A DNA stretch of 16,907 bases, from contig CALKHD010000069.1 in NCBI GenBank assembly GCA_938092195.1, positions 1 through 16,907 on the forward strand, written 5' to 3'. The number at the start of each line of letters is the position of its first letter. The first letter of the stretch is position 1. Under the pieces are notes generated by a model. That model was not told where the DNA came from. It was given only the letters and a program-made list of their open reading frames with translations, and made no database searches. Both the position numbers and the translations under genes were made by a program. Shown in pieces: positions 7,478-15,813 of the stretch. This DNA comes from an uncultured Flavobacteriales bacterium. GTDB taxonomy: Bacteria > Bacteroidota > Bacteroidia > Flavobacteriales_D > Sanyastnellaceae.

Positions 7478-9229
7478 TCAGTTGCTGCCCATGGCATTGC
7501 CCCTTGGCGATCCCATTCTGGTCATGGCACAACGGAAACCAATGGTTGAAGCGCTTTGGTCTTCTTCCAAAAAGCGACGGGTTCCTGGGATGATCCAGTA
7601 CACACGGTCGTTCCAGCTTCCACCCTTGTAAACGCGAACGTTGTCATTGATGAGAGAGGTTTCTGCATAGTCGTAGACCAAGTCGTCGCTGTCATCCCTT
7701 TGGTCAAAGTAGATAGAGCTTTCCAAGTCGCCGTCGAGGTAGTCGATGTTGTCGGCCTTGGAGTAATTGCGGCGTCCCAAATTCTCCTCGACGGTGACAT
7801 CGCGGTAGCGCATTTGTCCCGGAGTATTCAGGATGTTGCGTGTCCAGGTCTTTCTCAAGTCAAAGGCGCAAGGGGCTTCGCTTTCTTCGACCAAATCCAA
7901 GGCTTCATCCATTTTCATCATGGCCTCCTCGAAACGACTCACGTCCATGTCCTCATTGGCACTTTCAATCTTGGATTTCAAGTTGTCAATCAAGTTTTGG
8001 CCTTCGTTGGTCAGTCGGCCTGCGGTCTCTTCTTCATACTCAGTCAATCTTTCCTCGATTGCCGCAATGTCGTATTCCACAAAATCCAGCTTGTCGGTGA
8101 CGTTGCCTTCACTGTTGAGCAGCTTGGTGGAGAATACATTGCCTCGGAATGGACGGAATTCTTGGGCATCCTGCATCGTTCCTGGGCGATAGACGTCCAT
8201 GACCCACTCGCTGACATTGCCTGCCATGTTGTAAAGTCCGTAATCGTTGGGGGCATAGCTGTAGACAGGCGCTGTGACGTCTGCGTTGTCATTCAACGCT
8301 CCTGCAACACCCATATAGTCTCCTTTTCCACGCACAAAGTTGGCGTTGATTTCACCGTAAAATTTGCCCCTGCTGTCGTCGTTTCTGACGTAGTGACCAT
8401 CCCAAGGGTAGGTTCTGCGGCTGGTGATCAACTCCTCACCACTGTTTCCAATGAGGGACAGGGCAGCATACTCCCATTCGGCTTCTGTTGGGAGCCTGTA
8501 ATCGGGAAGCAGAATGCCGTCGGACATGCCCACATTCCGATATCCAACACCGTTGGGCCTCAAGTCCTTGATGCCGTCTGCGGCTTTGGCTGCTTCATCG
8601 TACTGGCCGTCGAGATAGGTCTCGGTGCTGAAATAGCTGTCGTCTACTTGCCCGGTTGGGTTGTGAACCAAGAAGCCTTCGCGCACCATGATTTGCTCAT
8701 TCACACGGTCGGTTCTCCACTTGCAGAAGTCATTGGCTTGCAACCATGATACGCCCACAACAGGGTAGTCGCGGTAGGCCGGATGCCGGAGGTAGTAGTT
8801 GACAAAGGGCTCATTGTACGCACGTGGGTCCCTCCAAACCAAGGTGTCGGGCTTGGCGCGGTCCACAATTTCAGGATAGCCCTCTCCATACACCCGGTTC
8901 AGCCAAAACAGGTATTCCAACCAGTAGTAGTTGGTCACCTCGGCTTCGTCCATGTAAAATGAACTGACAGTGACACGGCGAGGAATGTTGTCCCATGAAC
9001 CGGTCAAGTCGTCCTCGACTTGGCCCATGGTGAACGTTCCACCTTGCACAAATACCAGGCCAGGACCGGTCTCCTGACCGATGTATGGCAACTTTTGGAA
9101 TCCACCATTCTCTGAGTCGTTGTAGGCCCAGCCAGTTGCACCGGATCCCCCTCCAGAACAGGAGGAAAGAACGGCAACCGAAAAGAGGGCCACTGAGGAA
9201 AGAAGGAGGAAAGATTGGAGCTTCTGCAT
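7478..9229 (-). CDS. gldJ: Gliding motility / type IX secretion lipoprotein GldJ
   Basis: A 583-residue outer-membrane-associated lipoprotein. In Flavobacterium, GldJ is required for gliding and for stability of GldK and the secretion apparatus. A signal peptide with lipobox LSSC places the lipidated Cys at residue 24, followed by a Gly/Ser linker and the GldJ-typical GWAYNDSENGGF segment. From about residue 55 (GLVFVQGGTFTMG) it has the formylglycine-generating-enzyme/SUMF1 fold, ending in GGSW (536-539) and GFRC (564-567). The two catalytic Cys of true FGE between these motifs are replaced (NDRVYW), so enzymatic activity is unlikely. A charged helical stretch of about 75 residues (bases about 7862-8090) interrupts the fold. 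It begins 34 bases after the PorP/SprF gene on the same strand and is probably co-transcribed with it. It ends at a hairpin terminator. Confidence 0.95.
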   Translation of the reverse strand: MQKLQSFLLLSSVALFSVAVLSSCSGGGSGATGWAYNDSENGGFQKLPYIGQETGPGLVFVQGGTFTMGQVEDDLTGSWDNIPRRVTVSSFYMDEAEVTNYYWLEYLFWLNRVYGEGYPEIVDRAKPDTLVWRDPRAYNEPFVNYYLRHPAYRDYPVVGVSWLQANDFCKWRTDRVNEQIMVREGFLVHNPTGQVDDSYFSTETYLDGQYDEAAKAADGIKDLRPNGVGYRNVGMSDGILLPDYRLPTEAEWEYAALSLIGNSGEELITSRRTYPWDGHYVRNDDSRGKFYGEINANFVRGKGDYMGVAGALNDNADVTAPVYSYAPNDYGLYNMAGNVSEWVMDVYRPGTMQDAQEFRPFRGNVFSTKLLNSEGNVTDKLDFVEYDIAAIEERLTEYEEETAGRLTNEGQNLIDNLKSKIESANEDMDVSRFEEAMMKMDEALDLVEESEAPCAFDLRKTWTRNILNTPGQMRYRDVTVEENLGRRNYSKADNIDYLDGDLESSIYFDQRDDSDDLVYDYAETSLINDNVRVYKGGSWNDRVYWIIPGTRRFLEEDQSASTIGFRCAMTRMGSPRGNAMGSN

Positions 9230-9263
9230 CGCTTTCTATTGGGGTTCCTTGCAGGGAATGGGG

Positions 9264-10295
9264 TCAAAAACCTGGACAGGGGGGGCTTCTGAATTTCACA
9301 CGTTTGGCACGGCAGTCAAAATTGAGAGCCATGCTTACCTCATGCGCACCACCAGTGGCAGGGGTCAGGTCAGAAACGGTCACATCATAGCTGTAACCGA
9401 ATTTGATGACGTCGGATTGGATACCTAGGGTAACGATAAAGGCGTCGCGATATTGAGTGCCGAGGATTCCCCGGTACCAAATTCCGCCTACAATGGGGCC
9501 TTTGCTCACGTATCCGCCAACATTCATTTGCTGGAACTCTCCTTGACGGCGGTACAAGATGTTGGGCGAGATGAAGGCAGATGCATAGCGCGCATCTCCA
9601 TCGAGTGGGAGAAGGGCACCGAAGTGAGCGGTGAGCTTCATCGGAAGGCGGCTCAAACCAACCACCAAGCTTTCATTGGGCTCGTTCAAGTGGTGTGCGG
9701 CAAATCCGAAGTAGACCTTTTTGCTAAAACCGATGATGCCGGCGCTGAAGTCCACTTGGCTGACTTTGCCTCCCCTGGGTTGGTCTTGCGTGGTGTAGAT
9801 AAACCCTTTGCGAGGGTCAATCATGTCTCCGAATTGCAATTGACTCCAGTCCAAGGCTTTCTGGAAGTAGGTCGCTTCAAAGCCCGCCTTGATGGAGAAC
9901 TTACGGCTAACGGCTTGCTGGTAGCTGTAGATTCCGCTGATTCTGGAGGTGCTCAGGGTACCGCGGCCGGCGCGGTCATTCATCACAATCAATCCAAGTC
10001 CGCCAGAAATGCTAGGGATGTGTTGGTCATATGCGGCCGAAGAGGTCACATAGTTTCCGCTCATCGCGGGCCATTGATTCCGGTAATTCATCACAAACCG
10101 AGGGCAACGTGCAGCCCCTGCAAAAGCGGGGTTCAGGTAGATCGGATTGGAGTAGAACTGCGTGAACTCGGGGTCTTGTGCCGAGGCGGTCTCCGGTGTG
10201 AAGGCGCCAAAGCAAGCAAGTGCAAGTGCCAACGCGGGCAGCGACAATGCGCTAAGCACGTTGGGTCGTGTGGGCTGAGTGGGCGTCATATCCAT
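9264..10295 (-). CDS. PorP/SprF family type IX secretion system outer-membrane protein
   Basis: A 343-residue protein of the PorP/SprF family (TIGR03519 type). Family members are outer-membrane beta-barrel proteins associated with the type IX machine or with secretion of particular surface adhesins. Family signature is clear at the mature N-terminus: DPEFTQFYSNPIYLNPAFAG (residues 41-60), then NYRNQWPA. A signal peptide of about 39 residues ends ASA|Q. The C-terminal half shows alternating beta-strand character and ends with a strand near FGYSYDVTVSDL and a short tail. The frame is open upstream to 10490, but that part lacks signal-peptide character and overlaps the divergent porU, so the ATG at 10295 was chosen; a second ATG two codons later (10289) is equally possible. 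Which paralogue (core PorP or an adhesin-linked SprF) cannot be decided. It precedes gldJ by 34 bases. Confidence 0.92.
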   Translation of the reverse strand: MDMTPTQPTRPNVLSALSLPALALALACFGAFTPETASAQDPEFTQFYSNPIYLNPAFAGAARCPRFVMNYRNQWPAMSGNYVTSSAAYDQHIPSISGGLGLIVMNDRAGRGTLSTSRISGIYSYQQAVSRKFSIKAGFEATYFQKALDWSQLQFGDMIDPRKGFIYTTQDQPRGGKVSQVDFSAGIIGFSKKVYFGFAAHHLNEPNESLVVGLSRLPMKLTAHFGALLPLDGDARYASAFISPNILYRRQGEFQQMNVGGYVSKGPIVGGIWYRGILGTQYRDAFIVTLGIQSDVIKFGYSYDVTVSDLTPATGGAHEVSMALNFDCRAKRVKFRSPPCPGF

Positions 10296-10304
10296 GCAGT
10301 TTCG

Positions 10305-10320
10305 CAAGACGAAAGTCTTG
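10305..10320. other. Small inverted repeat in the porP/porU divergent region
   Basis: CAAGAC (10305-10310), GAAA, GTCTTG (10315-10320) form a perfect 6-bp stem with a 4-base loop. It lies 10-25 bases upstream of the porP start, in the 5' leader of that gene if transcription starts further out, and about 110 bases upstream of the porU ATG. It could be a leader hairpin or an operator; no function is shown. The remaining part of this 135-base intergenic region is AT-rich relative to its surroundings, and I could not place a confident promoter in it. Confidence 0.4.
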
Positions 10321-10430
10321 TATAAGGTCGTGAAAATTACAAACTTGTGGGAATTGACGGGCATCTTTGTGTCAAAGCAATAACCAAAGCATTGTGCGCG
10401 TTGGCCTTGCGAGCGATTCCATCCTTTCCC

Positions 10431-13400
10431 ATGTACCCAACGGCCCATCGTCCCTTTTCGTTGCTTCACCTGACAATTCAGACGATTCAAGTGTGTCTAC
10501 GTGGTGGACTCACTTTGGGTTTCCTTGTCCTTTTTCAAGGGTTGACATGGGGCCAATTTGTTTACGACTGGCCGGAACATTCTGCCCTTTCCGAGGGGAA
10601 ATGGTACCGATTGGCCACTGTGAAAACTGGATTTCACAAGGTGGATGTGTCCATTTTGTCAGAATTGGGACTCAACCCCAGTGAAGTGAGCCCGGCCAAC
10701 ATCAACCTCTATGGACATGGGGGCGATCCCCTTCCGCTGGCCAATTCAGACGCCCGGCCCTTGGATTTGGTGCCCATTCCGATTGAGGTGGTGGACGATG
10801 GGGACAATCAGTTTGATGGCGGTGATCATTTCATTTTCTACGGAGACGGAACCGAAGATTGGAGTTGGGATGAATCGGGTCAACGCTGGAAGCACAGCAT
10901 CAATCCATGGTCGGATACCGCCTGGTATTTTCTCAGGATAGACGACACAAATCCGCTGAGAATCGAGAGCGAACCTGCCCTTGCTGGGGACTTGGACACT
11001 GTTCTTCAGGTCACAGACTTCCGCAATTTTCATGAGCTCGAACAAACGACCATCATTCGTTCTGGCCGAAACTTTTTTGGAGAGGTTTTCGATCAAAACC
11101 CCATTCACACGATTCCTTTTCAGGTGCCAGATGTCCTTGCAGAGGAGGCCAGGTTGGAGGTTCGCCTCATGGGCCGTTCCGTGGGTGCAGAGAGCCCTTA
11201 TTTAGTCACGCTGGGAGACAGCACTTGGTCCATTGTCCCTCCGGTTACAGGCTCACAGTCGTATGTCAGTCAGGCGCGAATCGGGACTGGTGATTGGTTG
11301 TGGACCCCCCAGTCTGATTTGATTCAGGTGGGTTTGTCTTTGGACGCCCAAGTTGCCGACGCGAAGGGGTGGTTGGATTATGTGCGAATCACTGGAACGC
11401 GCTTGGCCAGCATGTCTGGCGGGTCCCAGCAGGAATTCGTTCGTGCCCGAGAAGCCGAACCCGGTAGGGTTGTAGAATGGTCCATCTCCGAGGCCCAATC
11501 TGTTCAGCGGGTTTGGGATGTTTCGGACCCACAAATGCCCACGGCCATTCCCCATGATGTGGAAGGTGGTACCCTGCGATTCAGGGTGGCTTATGACAGT
11601 GTGCGAACGTTCAGGGCGGGGTCGAGTTCCGGCTTCTATTCTCCCTTGGCCAAAGGAGAAGTCCAAAACACAGATGTGCATGGATTGCCGCAGGTGGACA
11701 TGGTCGTGATTGTGCCGCCGGGGCTCCGCGAAGCAGCGGACAGTTTGGCGGCCATCCATGTTGCTGAAGGGTTATCGGTGGCCGTGCTCGAGCCCAGTTT
11801 CATTTACGATTGCTTCAGCTCTGGACGCGTAGATCCCACGGCATTCAAAATGCTGATGAAGATGCTCTATGACCGAGCAGATGGGAACCCGGCAGAGTTG
11901 CCTCGCTACTTGCAGTTGATGGGGGATGGAACCTTTGAGAATCGCAATCTGCCGCGCTTTGGCAATCTGCTTTTGACCTTTCAAAGCGCCCAAAGCCACA
12001 CACCAACCCAGAGTTATGTGACGGACGACTATTTCGGCTTTTTGTCGGACCAAGCATCGGAACGTCTCACCGATTCGCTGTCCATTGGGGTGGGAAGAAT
12101 TCCAGCTTCGACATTGGACGAGGCCATGGATGCAGTGGCGAAAGTGGCAGCGTATTCAAGCAACAACCCCGACCCGGATGGGGCTGCCTGCCTTCAAGGT
12201 GGGCTTCCCGGAGAAAGCGCGGGCAATCCATTTGGGCCTTGGCGCAACCGGATTTGCTTCGTTGCCGATGATTTTGATGGCAATTCAGGCCCGACCGAAA
12301 TGAGCCATACTCTCTACAGCATCGACCATGCTCAAGGTGTGGAGCAAGGCAAGGGGGCATTTGACATCAATCGGATTTTCATGGATGCCTATCCGCAGCA
12401 AGCCACTCCTGGCGGGGAACGGTACCCAGAGGCACAGGATGCCATTGACCGGCAGGTTCGCTCAGGGGCGTTGCTCGTGAATTACATCGGGCATGGAGGA
12501 GACCGTGGCTGGGCCCACGAACGGGTGCTAAACACCTCCACCATTGGCGCTTGGGACAATGTGGATCGCATGCCCTTGTTTTTCACGGCAACCTGCGAAT
12601 TGGCCAGGTTCGATGATCCCGATTTGGAAACCGCTGGAGAAATGATGGTGATGAACCCCAAAGGGGGCGCAATTGCCATGATGACCACAACCCGTGTGGT
12701 CTACAGCTATGCGAATGAGCAACTGAACACGGCCTTCTTCAATGTGGTCTTTGATGCACCCCCAGGAGAGCAGCAGCGCTTGGGTGACATCCTCAAGCGA
12801 ACCAAAAACCACCCTTCATCGGGCGCTTCGTCCAACAAGAGAAACTTCACATTGCTTGGCGATGTGGCCCTGCGATTGGCCACCCCACGTTTGGAAGTCA
12901 GGACCAGTGAAATCAACGGGGTGCCCTTGGATGCATGGGCAGATACTTTGAGTGCGCTTGAAGAGGTGCTCGTTCAAGGCTATGTCTCCGACGCGGCTGG
13001 AAATGTCATGACCAACTTCAACGGGTTTGTGTACCCCACGGTGTTTGATCAGAAATCCGAAGTCACCACGTTGAACAACGACGGCGGGACGGCTGGAGTG
13101 ACCTACACGGAGTGGCGAAACCGGATCCATTCCGGAGCGGTGCGGGCCGAAAATGGCGTCTTTTCATTCCAATTCATCGTGCCCCGTGACATTGCATACG
13201 AATCGGCGCCTGGCCGAATCAGCTACTATGCGGTCGATGGCGAGGTGGATGCGCATGGGTTCACAGAGACGGTGTTCATCGGAGGGGTGAGCGAAGATGC
13301 GGTGTTGGACAACGTGGGTCCGGAAATCGAACTCTTCTTGAACGACACGGGATTTGTGAATGGAGGAACCACCGACCCCCATCCGATTTTGTTTGCCAGG

Positions 13401-13967
13401 GTCAAAGACGAACAAGGGTTGAATACGGTGGGGAACGGCATAGGCCACGACCTCAAAGCCACTTTGGACAACGAGACTTCTGTGGTGCTGAATGAATTCT
13501 ACGCCAGCGATTTGGACACCTACCAGAGTGGAAGGGTGGTCTATCCTTTGTCAGATTTGGAAGAAGGCCCGCATGTGCTCTCGCTCAAGGCTTGGGACGT
13601 TCACAACAACAGCGCAACGGCCAAGTTGGATTTTGTGGTGGTGTCGGACTTGGAGGTGTTTCTGGACGGACTCATCAACTACCCCAATCCCATCGGGGCT
13701 CTGGGCACCACCTTTCGTTTTGACCACAACCAAGCCTGCGTGGCATTAGAAATGTCACTTCAGATATACGATTCCAGAGGAGTGGTCGTTTGGAGTGGGC
13801 AACGCACAGAAACACCGACAGGGTATCGGGTAGACGGCTGGCATTGGGACGGGACCAGTTCTGGGGGTGAACCCCTTGGAATGGGAACGTATCTATATCG
13901 TCTGGACATTCGTACCCCTGAGGGCAGAGACGCTGCCAAGACCGGTCGACTTGTGCTCTTGCATTAA
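10431..13967 (+). CDS. porU: Type IX secretion system sortase PorU (C25 gingipain-family)
   Basis: Cell-surface sortase that cuts the C-terminal signal from type IX cargo and attaches the cargo to a lipopolysaccharide anchor. Translated from ATG 10431 it has 1178 residues, typical for PorU. An N-terminal hydrophobic segment (LTLGFLVLFQGLTWG|Q) serves as signal peptide. After a beta-rich pro-like region the C25 caspase-fold domain spans about residues 420-800. The catalytic His is His688 in YIGHGGDRGW and the Cys is Cys722 in TATCELARFDD; the 34-residue spacing matches gingipains. The C-terminal part from about residue 1081 (NYPNPIG...GMGTYLYRLDI...GRLVLLH) resembles a type IX C-terminal domain, as PorU itself carries. 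The frame is open back to a GTG at 10347, but that adds 28 residues before the signal peptide. porV follows 39 bases later. Confidence 0.96.
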   Translation: MYPTAHRPFSLLHLTIQTIQVCLRGGLTLGFLVLFQGLTWGQFVYDWPEHSALSEGKWYRLATVKTGFHKVDVSILSELGLNPSEVSPANINLYGHGGDPLPLANSDARPLDLVPIPIEVVDDGDNQFDGGDHFIFYGDGTEDWSWDESGQRWKHSINPWSDTAWYFLRIDDTNPLRIESEPALAGDLDTVLQVTDFRNFHELEQTTIIRSGRNFFGEVFDQNPIHTIPFQVPDVLAEEARLEVRLMGRSVGAESPYLVTLGDSTWSIVPPVTGSQSYVSQARIGTGDWLWTPQSDLIQVGLSLDAQVADAKGWLDYVRITGTRLASMSGGSQQEFVRAREAEPGRVVEWSISEAQSVQRVWDVSDPQMPTAIPHDVEGGTLRFRVAYDSVRTFRAGSSSGFYSPLAKGEVQNTDVHGLPQVDMVVIVPPGLREAADSLAAIHVAEGLSVAVLEPSFIYDCFSSGRVDPTAFKMLMKMLYDRADGNPAELPRYLQLMGDGTFENRNLPRFGNLLLTFQSAQSHTPTQSYVTDDYFGFLSDQASERLTDSLSIGVGRIPASTLDEAMDAVAKVAAYSSNNPDPDGAACLQGGLPGESAGNPFGPWRNRICFVADDFDGNSGPTEMSHTLYSIDHAQGVEQGKGAFDINRIFMDAYPQQATPGGERYPEAQDAIDRQVRSGALLVNYIGHGGDRGWAHERVLNTSTIGAWDNVDRMPLFFTATCELARFDDPDLETAGEMMVMNPKGGAIAMMTTTRVVYSYANEQLNTAFFNVVFDAPPGEQQRLGDILKRTKNHPSSGASSNKRNFTLLGDVALRLATPRLEVRTSEINGVPLDAWADTLSALEEVLVQGYVSDAAGNVMTNFNGFVYPTVFDQKSEVTTLNNDGGTAGVTYTEWRNRIHSGAVRAENGVFSFQFIVPRDIAYESAPGRISYYAVDGEVDAHGFTETVFIGGVSEDAVLDNVGPEIELFLNDTGFVNGGTTDPHPILFARVKDEQGLNTVGNGIGHDLKATLDNETSVVLNEFYASDLDTYQSGRVVYPLSDLEEGPHVLSLKAWDVHNNSATAKLDFVVVSDLEVFLDGLINYPNPIGALGTTFRFDHNQACVALEMSLQIYDSRGVVVWSGQRTETPTGYRVDGWHWDGTSSGGEPLGMGTYLYRLDIRTPEGRDAAKTGRLVLLH

Positions 13968-14006
13968 CCAACTTCCCTTTTCCCTGCTTAATTTCGTCAC
14001 CTTCAG

Positions 14007-15275
14007 ATGAAACCCAGTTCTTCTCTTCGCGCCAGCCTTTGCCTCCTCGCTATGGGGGTGTTTACACTCCCGTCTCTGCAAGCGCAGTTGACCCAAGGAG
14101 AAACAGCGCAACAACTGCAGTTGAACACCATCACAACAGCGGTGCCCTTCCTGATGATTGCTCCGGATTCGCGCAGCGGTTCATTGGGTGATGCCGGGGT
14201 GGCTTTGAGCCCTGATGGTGCAGCCATGGCTTGGAACCCAGCCAGGATGGCCTTCACAGACCAAACATTTGAAGCGCATCTGGGCTATGCTCCATGGCTT
14301 CGTGCGTTGGTGGACGACATGTCTCTGGCTTACTTGAGTGGCACTCGTAAGCTCAACAAAAGGCAGGCGATTGGCATGGCCCTCCGCTACTTTTCACTGG
14401 GAAACATCACGTTTACAGATGTCAATGGAACGGCCATTCGGGATTTCAGTCCCAATGAATTCTCCCTGGATTTTGGGTTTTCGCAGAAGTTTGGAGACAA
14501 GTTCAGCGGTGGATTTACAGCCCGGTATATCCATTCCAATTTGACTGGAGGCACCAACATCTTGGGCGCCGATAGCCGTCCTGGACGCTCTGTTGCCGTG
14601 GATGTGGGGGTGTTCCACACCAACGACAATGTGAAGTTTGGTGATCGGGATGGCCGAATGAATTGGGGGGTTTGCGTGTCCAATGTGGGGGCCAAAATGA
14701 GCTACACTGAAACGGCCGAGCGCGACTTCATTCCCACCAACTTGAAGACTGGTTTTGCGGCCACGGTTTTCTTGGATGATTACAACCACTTGACCTTCAC
14801 GATGGACGCCAACAAGCTGTTGGTTCCCACCGCCCCGACCTATGGGGAAGGGGACGACGGAGATTTGATTGTGAGTGGCTTCAACCCCAACGTGGGTGTG
14901 GCTTCAGGCATCCTTCAGTCCTTTTACGATGCTCCAGGAATTGTCGAGCGTCAAGCCGACGGTTCCTATTCGGTCGAGCCGGGAAGCGTGTTCCGAGAGG
15001 AAATGAGGGAAATCAACCTCGGTGGTGGTTTGGAGTACGATTACAACGGCGTCTTTGCGGTTCGCGGTGGCTACTTCTTTGAGCACTACACCAAGGGCAA
15101 TCGCCAATTCATCACGCTGGGAGCCGGCATCAAATACACAGTTCTGGACATCGACCTGAGCTACCTGATTGCCACCACCCAGCAAAATCCATTGGCCAAC
15201 ACGCTCCGCTTTTCATTGCGGCTCGCCTTTGACGATGTCATTGGAGGCAGCGATGATGACCCGGCCAACTTCTGA
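14007..15275 (+). CDS. porV: Type IX secretion system outer-membrane protein PorV (LptO)
   Basis: A 422-residue outer-membrane beta-barrel of the FadL-related PorV family. PorV binds the C-terminal domains of cargo leaving the SprA/Sov translocon and forms part of the attachment complex with PorU. The signal peptide (LCLLAMGVFTLPSLQA|Q) is cleaved near residue 26. The family signature follows: ITTAVPFLMIAPDSRSGSLG (residues 42-61), then DGAAMAWNPARMAF. Many later segments are amphipathic strands, and the protein approaches its end with FSLRLAFDD before an acidic tail GGSDDDPANF. It sits 39 bases after porU and 6 bases before ispF, so the three genes are probably one operon. A TAATTTCG sequence 10 bases before the ATG resembles a -7 element with one mismatch, but read-through from porU seems sufficient. 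Confidence 0.96.
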   Translation: MKPSSSLRASLCLLAMGVFTLPSLQAQLTQGETAQQLQLNTITTAVPFLMIAPDSRSGSLGDAGVALSPDGAAMAWNPARMAFTDQTFEAHLGYAPWLRALVDDMSLAYLSGTRKLNKRQAIGMALRYFSLGNITFTDVNGTAIRDFSPNEFSLDFGFSQKFGDKFSGGFTARYIHSNLTGGTNILGADSRPGRSVAVDVGVFHTNDNVKFGDRDGRMNWGVCVSNVGAKMSYTETAERDFIPTNLKTGFAATVFLDDYNHLTFTMDANKLLVPTAPTYGEGDDGDLIVSGFNPNVGVASGILQSFYDAPGIVERQADGSYSVEPGSVFREEMREINLGGGLEYDYNGVFAVRGGYFFEHYTKGNRQFITLGAGIKYTVLDIDLSYLIATTQQNPLANTLRFSLRLAFDDVIGGSDDDPANF

Positions 15276-15281
15276 GCCAAC

Positions 15282-15767
15282 ATGAGTCTTGGCGACCTCC
15301 GCATCGGTTACGGTTACGACGTTCATCAACTGGCCGAGGGGGAGGAGTTTTGGTTGGGAGGCATACAGATTCCCGGTCCCATTGGGGCTGTGGGTCACAG
15401 CGATGCAGACGTCCTTCTTCATGTGATTTGTGACGCACTGTTTGGGGCCAGGGCCATGGGTGACATTGGCGCCCATTTCCCGGATACCGATGCCGCATTC
15501 AAAGGCATTGACAGCAAAATCCTTCTCCAAGACACCGTCTCGAAGGTGTGCACAGACGGCTGGAGCGTGGTCAACATTGATGCGACCATTTGCCTTCAGG
15601 CCCCCAAGCTCAGGCCGCACATTGATGAGATGCGAAAGTGCATTGCGGGATTGCTGAATGTGGACGTGGATCGCGTTGGCGTGAAGGCCACAACCACTGA
15701 GCGTCTGGGCTTCGTGGGGACGGGTGAGGGCATCAGTGCCCATGCTGTGGTTCTGTTGGGGCGCTGA
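15282..15767 (+). CDS. ispF: 2-C-methyl-D-erythritol 2,4-cyclodiphosphate synthase
   Basis: Cytoplasmic enzyme of the MEP isoprenoid pathway; it cyclises CDP-methylerythritol phosphate with release of CMP. At 161 residues it has the usual length, and the family is homotrimeric. Metal ligands are present: Asp13 and His15 in GYDVHQL and His47 in DVLLHV, equivalent to E. coli Asp8, His10 and His42. The conserved HSDAD (39-43), GDIGAHFPDTD (60-70) and KATTTERLGF segments are intact. The ATG at 15282 is six bases after the porV stop, without a Shine-Dalgarno, which implies transcription with porU-porV. Presence of the MEP pathway rather than mevalonate fits many Bacteroidota. No clear hairpin terminator follows. 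Confidence 0.97.
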   Translation: MSLGDLRIGYGYDVHQLAEGEEFWLGGIQIPGPIGAVGHSDADVLLHVICDALFGARAMGDIGAHFPDTDAAFKGIDSKILLQDTVSKVCTDGWSVVNIDATICLQAPKLRPHIDEMRKCIAGLLNVDVDRVGVKATTTERLGFVGTGEGISAHAVVLLGR

Positions 15768-15775
15768 GGTGCCTG

Positions 15776-15802
15776 TTTGACGCCCTTCACGACTTATATT
15801 TG
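15776..15802 (+). promoter_or_regulatory. Candidate Bacteroidota-type promoter of pdhA
   Basis: TATATTTG at 15795-15802 matches the Bacteroidota -7 consensus TAnnTTTG exactly. An upstream TTTG at 15776-15779 could be the -33 element, but the 15-base gap is shorter than the usual 17-23. A start about 5 bases downstream of the -7 box would leave a leader of only a few bases before ATG 15814, or about 14 before ATG 15823. Consensus is established; use here is inferred. Confidence 0.45.
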
Positions 15803-15813
15803 CATCTTGCAAA
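15799..15813. promoter_or_regulatory. Palindrome overlapping the pdhA -7 element (possible operator)
   Basis: TTTGCA (15799-15804), TCT, TGCAAA (15808-15813) is a perfect 6-bp inverted repeat. It covers the last half of the -7 box and ends directly at the ATG 15814. That position suits a repressor site or a small leader structure. It could also be chance in AT-rich sequence. Confidence 0.35.

Noticed and set aside
7405..7497. N-terminal extension of murF to ATG 7497
   Set aside because: It would run through the gldJ terminator hairpin and overlap the gldJ stop, and it is not part of known MurF N-termini.
7556..8749. 397-codon open frame on the plus strand, antisense to gldJ
   Set aside because: It lies wholly inside a gene with clear GldJ motifs, has no recognisable domain, and is expected from codon bias in GC-rich DNA.
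9453..10325. 290-codon plus-strand frame antisense to the PorP/SprF gene
   Set aside because: No domain or signal; the opposite strand has a clear signal peptide and PorP/SprF signature.
10347..10430. GTG start for porU 28 codons upstream
   Set aside because: The ATG at 10431 places the signal peptide near the N-terminus; the upstream stretch has no conserved feature.
10296..10490. N-terminal extension of the PorP/SprF gene to ATG 10490
   Set aside because: It would put 65 residues before a clear signal peptide and overlap the start of porU.
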